Source of the DNA: Ophiosphaerella korrae | Taxonomy: Eukaryota > Ascomycota > Dothideomycetes > Pleosporales > Phaeosphaeriaceae | Direction of reading: 5' to 3' | NCBI GenBank assembly: GCA_028456385.1 | Contig: JALNQF010000065.1 | Location: 145,698 to 209,697 of the forward strand | Length of the DNA stretch: 64,000 bases | Shown: in pieces, positions 24,014 through 34,799 of the stretch | Layout: each line of letters opens with the position of its first letter | Position numbering within the stretch: position 1 is the first letter of the stretch | Program-made: the position numbers and the translations under genes | The notes under the pieces: generated by a model | The model's database searches: none | The model's input: only the letters and a program-made list of their open reading frames with translations | What the model was told of the DNA's origin: nothing

Positions 24014-25400
24014 TTAATAGTAACTAGCTTACTACCTTTATAGCTATTACTACTACTATTACTACTACTCTAGATACTATATATTTTTTCCTATAGAGGC
24101 CTATAAGTACTAGGAAGACGTTTCTATAGCACTATATTTATACTTATTACTATTCTTTATACTATATTATACTTTACGTAGCTTCTTCTAAGATTATAGC
24201 TATCTTACTACCTAGTAGGTATACTATATATTCTTATTTTTAGATTCCTATTAATATTTATAAAGATTCTATTTATATAGTCTCTTTTATATCTAAGTTA
24301 AAGTAGTTACTACGTAAAGTAGCCTTTATTATCTAGGATAAAGTATCTATATAGTACTATTACTACTTTAAAGCTATATACTATATACTATAAGACGTTT
24401 ATAGCTCTTCTACTTTATTTAGTAGTCTTTTACTTATTACTAGTAGTAATTTTACGTAGATTTTACTAGTTATTTCTAAGAGTAAGTAGCTTAAAGTTAT
24501 TAATACTTATTTATAGTTATCTATACTTATATAGCTATATTTAACTATTCTTTACTTTTACTAGAATATACGTATCTTATCTAGAGCTAAAAATAGTTAT
24601 CTTATAGACTAGACTAAGACTTTAGTAACTTTGTAAATAGATAGACTTATCTCTATACTACTTTAGATATAGGTATTCTATAGTAAATATAGGTTTTTAG
24701 CTTATATATATTTACTTAACGTACTTACGCGTACTATTATAGACTTTTAGGCCTTAGCTAAGTATACTATTTTAGCTATATAGAATAATAACGTTGCTAC
24801 TATTAATAGTTCTATACTTACTACCTTTCCTAGTATCTTAGTAGAGCTATTAAGTACTAATTCTATAGATATTAAGGATAGTATAGCCTAGGATTAACTT
24901 CTAATAGAGCTTTTATAAGCTTTTAAGCCTCTAAGTTTACTACTATTAAAGCTATTTTTAAAAGAGAGTACTCTTATTATTCTATTACGTAATCTTTATC
25001 CTAAATAAAGTTTCTATAATAGAACTTACTTAACTATTATATATATTAGTCTTAGGATTTTAGAGGCGTAGATTTTATCTAGAGAGTTTATAGGATAGTT
25101 ATAGCTTATTCTATATATTAAGCTTTTTTCTATAGTTAATAAGCTTCTATTTATTATTTTATAGGTTTAGTTTCTAGTTTACTTTTCTTTTATAATTACT
25201 ATTAATAAGTCTTAGAGCTAGTTACTATCTATTATAGGTATAGATCTATAGTATCTTATATTTATATATAAGTAGTTATATATTGTAATATCTTATATTA
25301 CTACTTTAGCTAGTCTTTTAGTCTTACTTCTAGCTATTTCTCTTTCTACTAATAGCGCCTATAGAGCTATAAATATTATATATCCTAAAGTTTTACTACT
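24014..25400 (+). mobile_element. Helitron, Pif1-like helicase half, RIP-inactivated
   Basis: Continuation of the Helitron interrupted at 18,109. The Walker A motif is at 24,097-24,120 but reads RPISTRKT instead of GPxGTGKT, which G-to-A changes explain. VASSKIIAILLPS follows at about 24,175 (family: ASSGIAALLLPGG). Later come LLRNL (about 24,997) and a terminal block near 25,200 that ends INKSQSQLL, matching the motif VI region of Pif1-like Helitron helicases. The first five bases, TTAAT, are the second copy of the target-site duplication of element A. The typical 3' hairpin and CTRR end were not located. Confidence 0.8.
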
Positions 25401-27120
25401 ATAATATACGTATATTTATTCTTTTTATAGTATCTTTTCTTTCTATTTTATAGTTTTATAGAAGTTATTTTATAAATTTTTACTTTTTATAAGCTTTAAT
25501 TTATATATATTTTTTATCTTTATAGTTTTTAACTAGCTCTAAATTTGTATAACTTACTTTTACTTATAGTTACTTACTCTTACTACGTAAAATTAGTACG
25601 TTTTATAGCTACTAGTGCGGCTTAGTAGTATATATAAGGTACTTACTCCCTATTTACTCTATTACTCCTACCTCCTACTCTCTTCTTCTCTCTCTAGCGT
25701 AAGTTATAGGCTTTTTTTCTAACTTTTACAAAGTATTTACTAACTATTTCCTAGCTATATATTTTTATAAATTAGCTACTAATCTACTTTTTACTAACTC
25801 TATTCTAATAATTATATACTTTCTACCTATTTTCTAGATTTTTACTAACTTTTTATAGTATTATAGCTAAAGATACTAATTACGCTAGTAATAATAGCTC
25901 TAGAAACCTTAGTAATTTACTTGTAAAGAGTACTAATAATATCTTACAAGGTCTAATTTCTACTAATTATCTATATATTAGCTATAAATCTAGAGATTTA
26001 CTAGAGATATAGCTTAAAAAATAAGAGCTTTTTAATACCTATTAGGTCTATTAACTTTATAATTAGGATAGAAAGGAGAAGCCTAAGTTCTATAAAGGGT
26101 CTAAATTCTACCCCTTTAGTATATTTATAGCTTTATTTCTACTCTTTTTCTTTCTTTACTAACTATAAACTCTTATAGAACGCGTATAAAATCTTAAAGC
26201 TACCTTATTATAGTATTATAGAGATTTTACTAAAAAGCTCTATATATCCTATATTTAGCTTGTAGGTCTATTTATAAACTATAGGATCTAGTAAAGTATT
26301 TTTTATAGCTCCTATATAAACTACTATTATAGCTCTAAAGGGGCCTATTATAGTCTTTAATATTAGTTTTTATTTCTATTTTATAGTTTATTACTAATAT
26401 TTTATAGCTAATATAGATAGGGATACTCTAAAAAAAGATAGTAAAAAGGACTATAAAGATAGAAAAACTAAAAAAAACTATTATAAAGGTTATAAAAATT
26501 CTACCTCTAACTCTAAAACTCTTACTCTTAAGTATCTTAAGTCTAAGAAAGACTATAATATACCTATTAAGTCTAGTAAGTATCCTTTATTAGGTATTTA
26601 TTTCCTTAGTTTTTTTCCTATTTTCTTCTTACTAATATTATAGATATCTTTACTAAGATCTATAAGGTCTATAAGACCCTACAAGACGCTTAAAAAGCCT
26701 TAGATAAGCTTAAGGAAAAGGCTCTTAAGATGTAATTTTTAGGTCTTCTACAATATTTACTTTATAAATTACGGCTGTAAATAGGCGTAAAATACCTTAA
26801 TAATATACCTATATAGTAGTTTTTAAGTCTGTTATAGACTACCTAGAGCTTTTCTCTAGGTTAGTAATGCTAGTTAATACTAGTTAATTCCTTTACATTT
26901 ACTTTGCGCTACTATAAACTATTTACTAAACTTACTTATGCTAAGCCTATTTAGCCCTAAACATCTAAGCCTTACATACACTAGCTAATAGGCTAGCATG
27001 TAATATAGTTATCCAAGTGGTTATTTACTTCCAAACAATTAATTATTTAGTTCTAATAGTAAAATAATACTTAATAGTTATTATATAACTCAAACAATTT
27101 TTCTTGAAATAGAAGTATAG
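25401..27120. other. AT-rich sequence, unclassified repeat remnant
   Basis: RIP-mutated sequence after the Helitron helicase. A pyrimidine-rich stretch lies at 25,665-25,695. From about 25,870 to 26,120 the plus strand has a fairly open, Asn/Ser/Lys-rich frame with NYASNNSSRNLSNLL followed by an acidic/Gln-rich part; 26,430-26,560 is Lys-rich. It may be a cargo gene or a further transposon. I cannot assign a family. Composition recovers gradually from about 26,850. Confidence 0.4.
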
Positions 27121-27618
27121 TAGATTTTATTTTCTGAGGTATCTCTGTTAGGAGGCGATCATCACCACGGAGCAGCCCGCGAGGTCTCTCGTCCCGATAG
27201 CTGAGGTATTCGTGAAAGCAATAAAATTGACCTATAGGTACGACAAGACCTCGATTTGCCGCTTCCGCTTGGGCTCTATTGCCCCAACCCCTGCTAAGCT
27301 GTGGCCGCCCCGGTCAACTAGTTAACGGTACCTGTCAAGCGATTTCGACAGGACGAAAATAGCGCCAGCGCTCTTGAGCGCTTCGAGTAGATAGTAGCAA
27401 AACTGTTCTGTACGCATCTTTAGTAAAGTATATCATTCCTTTACTCTTTGAAGTACATAACGTCGTGTCACATCAAAATCATCAGACCCACCACATTACA
27501 ATTCATCATATGGATTTCTCATCTTTCGTTTACCTCCTCTCATACTAGTAATTGCCTACACTTATATCTACCCTCGACTTTATATTGCTCATTTTTATCT
27601 CCTTCCTGCTCTGTTGCC

Positions 27619-29470
27619 ATGCTAGGTCAGTTCCGACGGTCGTTCCAATCTGCACGCGCAAGCACGATCAACAGAGTCTTTCACACAGCTACCTTAGCAG
27701 CAACGAAAGAACAAGCCCAATATTGTGAGCATAAACTTTGCACTACGAGAGACCGAGCTAATTTCTATAATCACAGCAATCGATCTATATTTCTACACTA
27801 CTAGGCGCTAGCTAAATAATGATAAGCTACAATGCGAAGCGCGTTACGTTAAATTCGATTTTGCCGCGCTCTATAGAAAGGCCGTAAATACGTGTGTAGG
27901 GGCAACAAAAGTGATTCGCTATAGAAAGAAAGAGGGCAGCTTTAATAGAGTCTTCCTTCTGAGTCTAGACAATAGAGCTCGCGTTGTCGCTAGAGTACCC
28001 TATCGCATTGCTGGTCCACCAAGATTGACTACGAACTCCGAAGTAGCAACGATGGCTTATAGTAAGGTAGAGAATTCACGCAAAAGTTGCTAACTTACAT
28101 ATTCTCTAGTACGTTTATTTACAAAGATACCTGTCCCAAAAGTTCTTGGCTAGAGTAACGACGCTACTTCTATCGGCACCGAATATATAATAATAGAATA
28201 TGCCCCTAGAGTTCAGCTACATAAGAAATAGCTCTCTATATCTCCTCATCAACATATGTTATGCGTAAAAAACATAGCCTTAATAATAACTGAGATGGCA
28301 CGGCTTCTATTTCTAGTATACGGAAGCCTATACTTTGCTAATGCACTAATCGATCCGAATTTAAAAAAGGAATTTGTCTAAGGTTTCTGTATTAGGCCTC
28401 ACTGTGGTACGCAATACTAGGACTATAACGCTAGAGAGGCTCGGTTCTACGGCAAGAAGCCTCCTAGTAGAGGACTGTGTAAGTTGACTAACCTCTACCT
28501 ACCTATAGAAAGTATTAACTATTTATTATTAGGGACTGACCCTAAAGTCGTACTGTAATGGTCTAATTAATACTGGCTTCTCGCGAATTCCAAAAGGACA
28601 TAATACAAAAGTGTCTCTGTATCGCGGCTCAGTCCAGGAGCACCTCCGTCTACTGGATATTAGTAAAGAAGTTATCGAGGAATTAATTAAGAGTTCAATT
28701 ATCTAGAATATAGCTGGTCTAATATTACTTCACCCTAATATTTACAAAAGAAACATCTACGTCCTAGAGGAAGATCCTTCGCATATTACCGCAATAATTG
28801 ATTGGTAATCTACTTGTATCGAGCCTGCATTCGCCTACGCGAATTATACACCTGATCTAGTTGAGGACCCTGCTAATGACGTACCAATTTTGGAAAAGCT
28901 GATATTGGAGACTGAAACGTCTACGAAGCCTTCCAAAATACCCGCAGAGAGCCCAGAAGAAAAGGTAGCAAGGATATTTCAACAAGCATAAAAACCTTTG
29001 AGATTGTACTTGCTGGCTATATGCGAAAACTCCACGATGCACGGGTAGTAGACTAAACGCTACTTAGGCCTATCCGTTACTGCGATGCGTCCTGGAGAGA
29101 TAGTGCAGCAGCTCTGCGGCAGGAGCTAATTGAACTCTCACAACGCTGGACCAAACTTGGCTTCTCTGGTTGTTGTCCGTATTAAATAATATTAGAAGAG
29201 CTCGCTGAGCATGTAAAGTAGTATGAAGACTTTGAAACCGTACAACAGCTAAAGTTATTCCTCAAGCGAGCGTTAGATGTGGATTCGGATGAATGGGTCC
29301 CTGCTGATAAGTGGGTTGCAGCAAAAGAAGAGAACGCAAGATTATTTGGCTAGTGGGTGGAGAGTATTGAGACTCGGAGCAGCAGTGAAGCTTGGCGTAA
29401 GCATCTTTGGCCATTCAATGAAGTCGGTACCCTGAAGGAGAGGGAAACAGCCGTTTCAAACGGGGTATGA
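27619..29470 (+). pseudogene. APH-family phosphotransferase (Aim9-like), RIP-broken
   Basis: Conceptual reading from ATG 27619 (MLGQFRRSFQSARAS, a basic, mitochondrial-targeting-like start) to TGA 29468-29470 follows the large fungal family of phosphotransferase/APH-fold proteins related to yeast Aim9. Recognisable blocks are RVFLLSLDNRARVVARVPY and AGPPRLTTNSEVATM (28,000-28,060), PVPKVLG, IGTEYIIIEYAP, HQHMLCVKNIALI and GSLYFANA, and near the end ELSQRWTKLGFSG and DSDEWVPADKWVAAKEENARL. The frame is interrupted by many TAA/TAG codons at places where Trp or Gln is expected, plus apparent frame changes, so it cannot give a full product. The last third (29,000-29,470) is better preserved. An Aim9-type mitochondrial kinase-like protein is the best guess for the parent. 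Confidence 0.7.
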
Positions 29471-29764
29471 CCAATTCTTGGAAGAAAGATGTTGTCTGGC
29501 TGTGTACACAGAGGAAGGAATGTTCAACTAGCCTCGACTAAGTTTGACGTAGATGTACAATATCTTGCAAAGACCTTGCACCATGCCGTTCGATTCTGCC
29601 AGAGGTATTGGCAGGCGTTATCTATGAATAGACTCATGTGCTCATGCTATGATTTGAAGAACTCAATCGATTATCCCAGGCGCGATTAGGTCTTTGTTAT
29701 TGTAATGGTATGCGATGCACAAGCCAAAACAAGCCCCCTCAGGTTCGATCGGTACTGATAAAAT

Positions 29765-30362
29765 CTATCGAGTTGGTAGTAGAGAGGCTGCGTGGTCAGA
29801 GCGTGATGGCCGGGCTGAGGCTGCGAACGACAAGGCTGCGACTTGCTGCTGACCATTGTCATCGTCGCTAATCACACTTGGCTCTTCGTCATCGCTATCG
29901 ATAGAGATACCGCTCTCAGCTGTTTCGTCCTTACCAGCACGGCCCTGGCGGCGATGTGAGTTGGGCGGAGCCGTAGTCGGCGGTTGAGGGCGTGTGGTGA
30001 ACGATGGCAAAGGTGTCTACAAACCAGGTGCATTACCTTTATTCCATGTGTTTCACCATCCTCTCTTGCCGCGCTCATTGGTTCTGTCAATGACTTTACC
30101 CTATTCGTAAGTGCTCAAGCGTTTGAAGTGGTTGAAGTGGTCCATGAAGCCGTTGGACCTTGGAATATCAATGTCTTCTGGAGTCGCAATGTCGTTCATT
30201 CTGTCGGGGTGTAGCTTGACAACTACAGTTCGCGCCAGCTTCCCAAACTCGTTCACGTCGGGAACTTTGGGGGTGTGGGGTCTATGCTCAAATGGTTGAA
30301 GAAATCGAAGCCCTCATACCCGCGGATAGTTTGATGGATGGTGCCGCCGATGCCGACCATTG
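29765..30362 (-). pseudogene. Broken minus-strand reading frame, unknown protein
   Basis: Minus-strand text starts at ATG about 30362 (MVGIGGTIHQTIRGYEGFDFF), then after a frame change reads PDVNEFGKLARTVVVKLHPD and continues through DIATPEDIDIP and FMDHFNHFKRLSTYE. After in-frame TAG, TGA and TAG it ends in a Pro/Ser/Asp-rich tail (30010-29765, containing ISIDSDDEEPSVISDDD). The coherent order of conserved-looking blocks suggests one former gene with an acidic disordered C-terminus. VVVKLHPDR loosely recalls the HPD of J-domains, but flanking residues do not convince me. Possible introns cannot be placed. Family unknown. Confidence 0.4.
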
Positions 30363-31364
30363 TATGCTAGTGTGCGGAATGGAACGCAGGTGCAGCAAAG
30401 CAGTCATGCGTTAGGCGTTGATCTGATAAGATAGATGACTTCATGGGACGCGTCGCAACTCACCCCTCATCGTTATTTTATCGATCAGCATGATATCGGC
30501 GGTGAACGGTGAACGCGATTTGCGACGCGTCTACGCTCGTCAGAGCTATTAGTTAATAATAGGTGAGATGAGCCATGGCCTTTTCTATAGCAGAATCAGT
30601 TGGTTGCGTAAGTATTAGATGGGCCTGGGAGAGGACTAGACATGCAGGCACTTGGACGCCTCGATTAAAATTTGAGAAATGATGGTGACCTTGAATGTAT
30701 GAATTGTACAATACTTTCCAGGGATCACTTCATGAAAATCGCCGACTACCTGCAGGCAGGTGATTTTCCTACTTTATAGTCTCCTTAGTAATTAAGCCTT
30801 GGAATATAAGAATACCATTGTTGAGGAGGACTGATATCAAAATCAAGAAACCTGAATAACTTATCACTTCTTAGCCGCTTCTTATAGCTACTCTACGAGT
30901 GGATTTTAGGTGCTAGGAATTAAAATGTAGGTTTTGCTCGGTACATGTAAACGTGTTGACTTAAGTTTGATATGGTTAACATAACGTATTAAGCATACCT
31001 CATTTATATATACAATAGTGACTCCCACAGTTTACACTGTGGAACAAGTTCAAATATTCACATTCTGAGCTATGAGTCACACTCCTTTCCCAGTCAATGA
31101 CCCGTTCATGTCACCCTTCCAACAAAAATTTTCGCGAATCGATTTGTTGTTATATATTTCTTTGTTTCGCTACCCATTGTTGGCAATCTCTTTTTCAAGC
31201 TCTACCAGCAAAATATTCTCAATCGAACCTCTAGTTTCCAACGAACTCTACATGTCATTATATCATTGCTCCCCATACTAGAGTCATTGTTTCAAACGTC
31301 ACCAACTGAAGATCTGAATTCATTCTCTAAGCTCAGAACAATATATCACCGAAAACCAGCAGCA
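30363..31364. other. Intergenic region before the small secreted gene
   Basis: No gene seen in about 1 kb. An imperfect palindrome with CCACAG/CTGTGG arms is at 31,025-31,042, some 320 bp upstream of the ATG of the secreted protein, and TATATATAC at 31,005-31,013 could serve as a TATA element. Confidence 0.4.
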
Positions 31365-31619
31365 ATGAAGCATCAGGCCTATGCTATATTATCGGCAATT
31401 TTTATGATGCTCAACTTCGTTGTGGCTTCCCCGATCTTAGATGTTTGTGAGCAAATTCTAATAGTTAAATATATTCATATCAACTTACTGACTATGATTA
31501 ATTTAGACCAAAATATCAGCAACACGACTTCATCGTCGATCTACACTCGTCAAGATTCCAAGATCATCCTCGAGTTAGGTACAGCTCCCGTAAGCGATGT
31601 TCTCTATGGGGAAAACTGA
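31365..31619 (+). CDS. Small secreted protein, effector-like candidate (64 aa)
   Basis: ATG at 31365 gives MKHQAYAILSAIFMMLNFVV followed by AS and P: a textbook short signal peptide (positive start, hydrophobic core, Ala-x-Ser-like cleavage). A 60 bp intron (31,447-31,506, GTGAGC...TTTAG) joins DV to YQNISNTTSSS; the product is 64 residues, with a mature part of about 42 ending in DVLYGEN. The intron is a multiple of 3 with no stop, so intron retention would give an 84-residue form containing the only Cys. The mature spliced form has no Cys, unusual for an effector. Just past the stop, a shift of one base opens a frame reading LTSLKSISTFEPEHTR, so the gene could be a truncated member of a longer family. 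Location beside a RIP-mutated block is typical of effector genes. No homolog recognised. Confidence 0.5.
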   Translation: MKHQAYAILSAIFMMLNFVVASPILDVCEQILIVKYIHINLLTMINLDQNISNTTSSSIYTRQDSKIILELGTAPVSDVLYGEN

Positions 31620-31639
31620 CCTCACTAAAGTCTATTTCC

Positions 31640-31870
31640 ACTTTCGAACCTGAGCATACAAGGGTTTAAAACTGAGCAGTGACTAAGTAACCTAAGCTTG
31701 TGGCTGTACAAGCCTGAGCAGGTCTTAGCAGCCTAAGCAAGCCTGAGCAAGCCTGGTATTGGCCTGAATCTTGGACAACTAGCGTCCTAGATTTAGGCTA
31801 CTCCCCTGTTTGGTGGCCCAGTTCTTAACGTATAGCCTAGTTTCTAGCACTAGGTAGCTTAGATTTAGGC
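31640..31870. repeat. Short CCTGAGCA/CCTAAGCA repeats at island edge
   Basis: AAGCCTGAGCA-type words recur irregularly at 31,648-31,756, and TAGATTTAGGC occurs at about 31,790 and 31,858. This marks the start of the second AT-rich block and probably a transposon end, not identified. Confidence 0.5.
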
Positions 31871-34278
31871 CCCTAGGCTCGTTTATACTTTCTTTTTAAA
31901 AGTGCCGGCAAAATAGTCTTAACAAGGTTGCTATTCTTAACCTATAAGGATTTTTAGCTACTAGTAGCGCCCTTTTAAAATTTAGCTACAACTTTAGAAG
32001 TTATAGAAACTATAATTACATATTCTTTATAGATTCTTTATACTTATATTTAATTATTAGTACTTTTATAGAGCGTTAAGTAATTTAGACTAAATATAAG
32101 ATCTAATTTTAATAGTGTAAGGAGTATTTAGCAGGAGTTAGATATAATAGAACAATAGGTATATTAATAAAGTAAGACAAATCCTTAAGGGATTTATAGG
32201 CTTACGAAGGTATTTATATATTTAAGGAGCGTACGTAATCCTAAGTAGCTCTAAGAGTAATCCTAGGGGTGCCTAAGGAGCTTAAAGAGAGGTTTAAAGG
32301 GAGAGGCTTAAAGAGAGGTTTTAGGTAGGGGGAAAAGTACCTATAATAATAGCCCCCCCTTCTCTTACGCTACGTCTCGAAGCGTAGAGCTCTATACCTT
32401 TAAGTACGTATAGTATCTAATTCTATCTAGTTGTCTAGCCCTAGAGCTACTCTATTAGCTATCTATAACTTAACCTATTCTATACTACTAGATTAAACGT
32501 AATTAAAAAGAGGTATAGTATACTAAATAGATATACTTAGTATAGAATAGTATATATATTAGATACTTATAGTAGGCCTAGGGCTAGCCTATAGCTAACT
32601 AAAGGTTGCTTAAAAGTACCTATAACGCTAGGTTCCTAGTACTTAGGTCTAAGATTTATTATATAATAGCTATCTTACTATAATTACAAGGTTTACTTAT
32701 TAGATTAGTACCTAGGAATAGGACTACTCTACTAAGGCTCTAAGTAAGGCCTAAGGGCTACCTTCTATTTATAGTACGTTACTAATTCTTTATAATATAA
32801 AGTTATAATATATTTTTAATAAGATTTATAGTATATTATAGACTATTTTATATTATTAGATTCTTATTTAAGGTAAGATTATAGTCTAATTTATAGTAAT
32901 TATAAGCTTAAGTTTTAACTTATAAAGTATTGCGTTTAAATTACTTAATAGTTTTAAGTAAATAAGGTTATACCTTTACTTATTAAATATAAGGTAGTCT
33001 ACTACTACTTTAGTACTAGCACGTTAGAGTTACTTAAGAGTAGATATAAAGGAACTATATCTCTTAGTTACTTTATTTTTCTATCTTTATTACTTCTTCT
33101 CTCTTATCGCCTACTATATTATCTACTATACTTTCTTTAGTTTCTAATAAAGCTATCTCTAATTACGTCTACACTCTTACTAAGAACCTTACTACTTAGC
33201 TTAATCTAGTAAAGTTTTAGTATATAGCCTATCTTAAAGGCTTTATAACTTCTAGTAAATCTAACTCTAATAGTACTTTTAAGAGCTTTATAATAACTAT
33301 TTATAAGGAGTAGTACTATATTTATAGTAGTAACTTTAGTATATATAATACTTATAAGAGAGCCTATAAAGGTAAATACGTTTTAGTAAGTACTTTACTT
33401 TCTTAGTCTAATCTAATACTAATCTACCTAGGTACTACTAGAGTTCTATTATACTATTAACGTTTTTAAGTATATTATTATATCTACTAACTATTAATAT
33501 AACTATATAACTATTATAGTTAAATATAAAAATATAACTTTTAATAAAGTTTTTAATAAGCTTACTAATAATACTTATACTTACTAAAGTAAAGCCTAAG
33601 CCTATATTAAGAAGTTAGTAGAAGCTTTTAATAGTTATAATTAGGCTCTTACTTATAAGAAGAAAAAGCTTAGTAGTAATAAGGTATTCTAGTATAATAC
33701 TCGCTAAGTTTTTTATAAGTATAACCTTAAACGTTATAAAGTAAGTTCTCTTTTTTATTTTTAATTACTAAGCTAATCTTAATATATAGCTTAGTTTAGG
33801 GCCTATAGGCTAAGCTACTACTACTAATATTGTAGTTAATAGGGCTATTAAGAAGAGTTTTAGATATACTAGTTCTATAATAGTATAAAAGAAGCGCTAG
33901 TACTACTATAGAAATATACTAGATATAAAGCTAGTAGGTAGTCTATTTTTATTACTAACTAAGCCTTTATATCTACTTATAAGCTCTTTAAGCTTAAGTT
34001 TATATTTAAATTTAATACTTAATATACTAGAGCGTAATAATTTTAAGTAGAGTAGTTCTTTTTAGAGAAATAGTATACTTTCTTAAACTTATACTTTATT
34101 ATAAAAATTACTTTTTAAATTATTTTCTAGTTCTTTTTTTTATTACTTTTTTTTCTAAAAGTAGCTTTAGGCTTTCCTAAAAGCGCTTACTATAGTAGAT
34201 TTTTTATATTCTTTTAATATAGCTATATAATAGTTTAGGTTACTAGCTTACTCCTAAGTAGCTTCTTCTATAGACTAG
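31870..34278. other. Unclassified RIP-mutated repeat remnant
   Basis: Contains a run CCCCCC at 32,352-32,357 beside the near-palindrome TACGCTACGTCTCGAAGCGTAG (about 32,365-32,387), features I associate with the leader of some fungal LTR elements. From 33,120 to 33,420 the plus strand has a moderately open Ser/Thr/Lys-rich frame (KAISNYVYTLTKNLTT). I could not name a family. The left terminus of element B follows at 34,279. Confidence 0.4.
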
Positions 34279-34680
34279 TATAACGAGCCTCTTGTTATTA
34301 ACTATAAGTACCTATTATAGGAGTTAGTAGATTACAAGATAATAACTTGTAAATAATAGAAGATATTTTATAACTATCTTGTATTAGCGTTCTATAATTA
34401 AAAGATTAAATTACTAATACTATCTTAATAATATATATTACTACTAACTATATACTTATTGTAATCTATTAATCTATAGTTACTAAGACTAATAGATTAT
34501 AGATTACTCTAATCTATAATCTATTAATACTAAGAGTTTATAGATTATAGATTACCTTAGGTATCTTAATTATATATAGCCTCCTAATTAAGTTTATATT
34601 CTTTAAAGTTATATAAATCTAAGTTAATTGTTATAAAGCTAATTAGTTCTATCTATAGTTCTTCTATTACTATTATAATA
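34279..34680 (-). repeat. LTR of element B, 402 bp
   Basis: Plus-strand start TATAACGAGCC (TG to TA), end ATTATAATA. Contains inverted TAATCTATAATCTATTAAT words at 34,470-34,560. Its 5 bp left flank is ACTAG; the second TSD copy is outside the window. Confidence 0.8.
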
Positions 34681-34799
34681 CTATCTCTCTTTCTAGGTAG
34701 GTCTTTATTTATCTACCTTAGAGATAAAGTTATTAATCTACTTTCTTTATTAATTTGTAGTTCTTTATTACTCTCTATAGTTATTTTATCTATATATTA

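Larger units (their letters stand above)
14730..27120. other. AT-rich, RIP-saturated repeat block 1
   Basis: CpA and TpG are nearly absent across long stretches while TpA is very common, and every transposon frame in it is riddled with TAG/TAA where Gln (CAG/CAA) or Trp (TGG) is expected. That is the footprint of repeat-induced point mutation. The block holds a dead Helitron (pieces at about 15,800-18,109 and 24,014-25,400), Gypsy element A between them, and unclassified AT-rich sequence at both ends. Left part 14,760-15,800 shows no recognisable frame. Confidence 0.85.
27120..31860. other. Balanced-composition island between AT blocks
   Basis: About 4.7 kb in which CpA/TpG return. It holds a broken phosphotransferase gene, a second broken frame on the minus strand, and a small secreted-protein gene. 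Moderate RIP-type changes inside the phosphotransferase gene suggest leakage of RIP from the flanks or that this gene was itself duplicated. Confidence 0.6.

Noticed and set aside
29750..30010. Acidic Ser-rich minus-strand frame as an intact small gene
   Set aside because: It continues upstream, through stops, into a longer broken reading frame, so it is better seen as the tail of a pseudogene.
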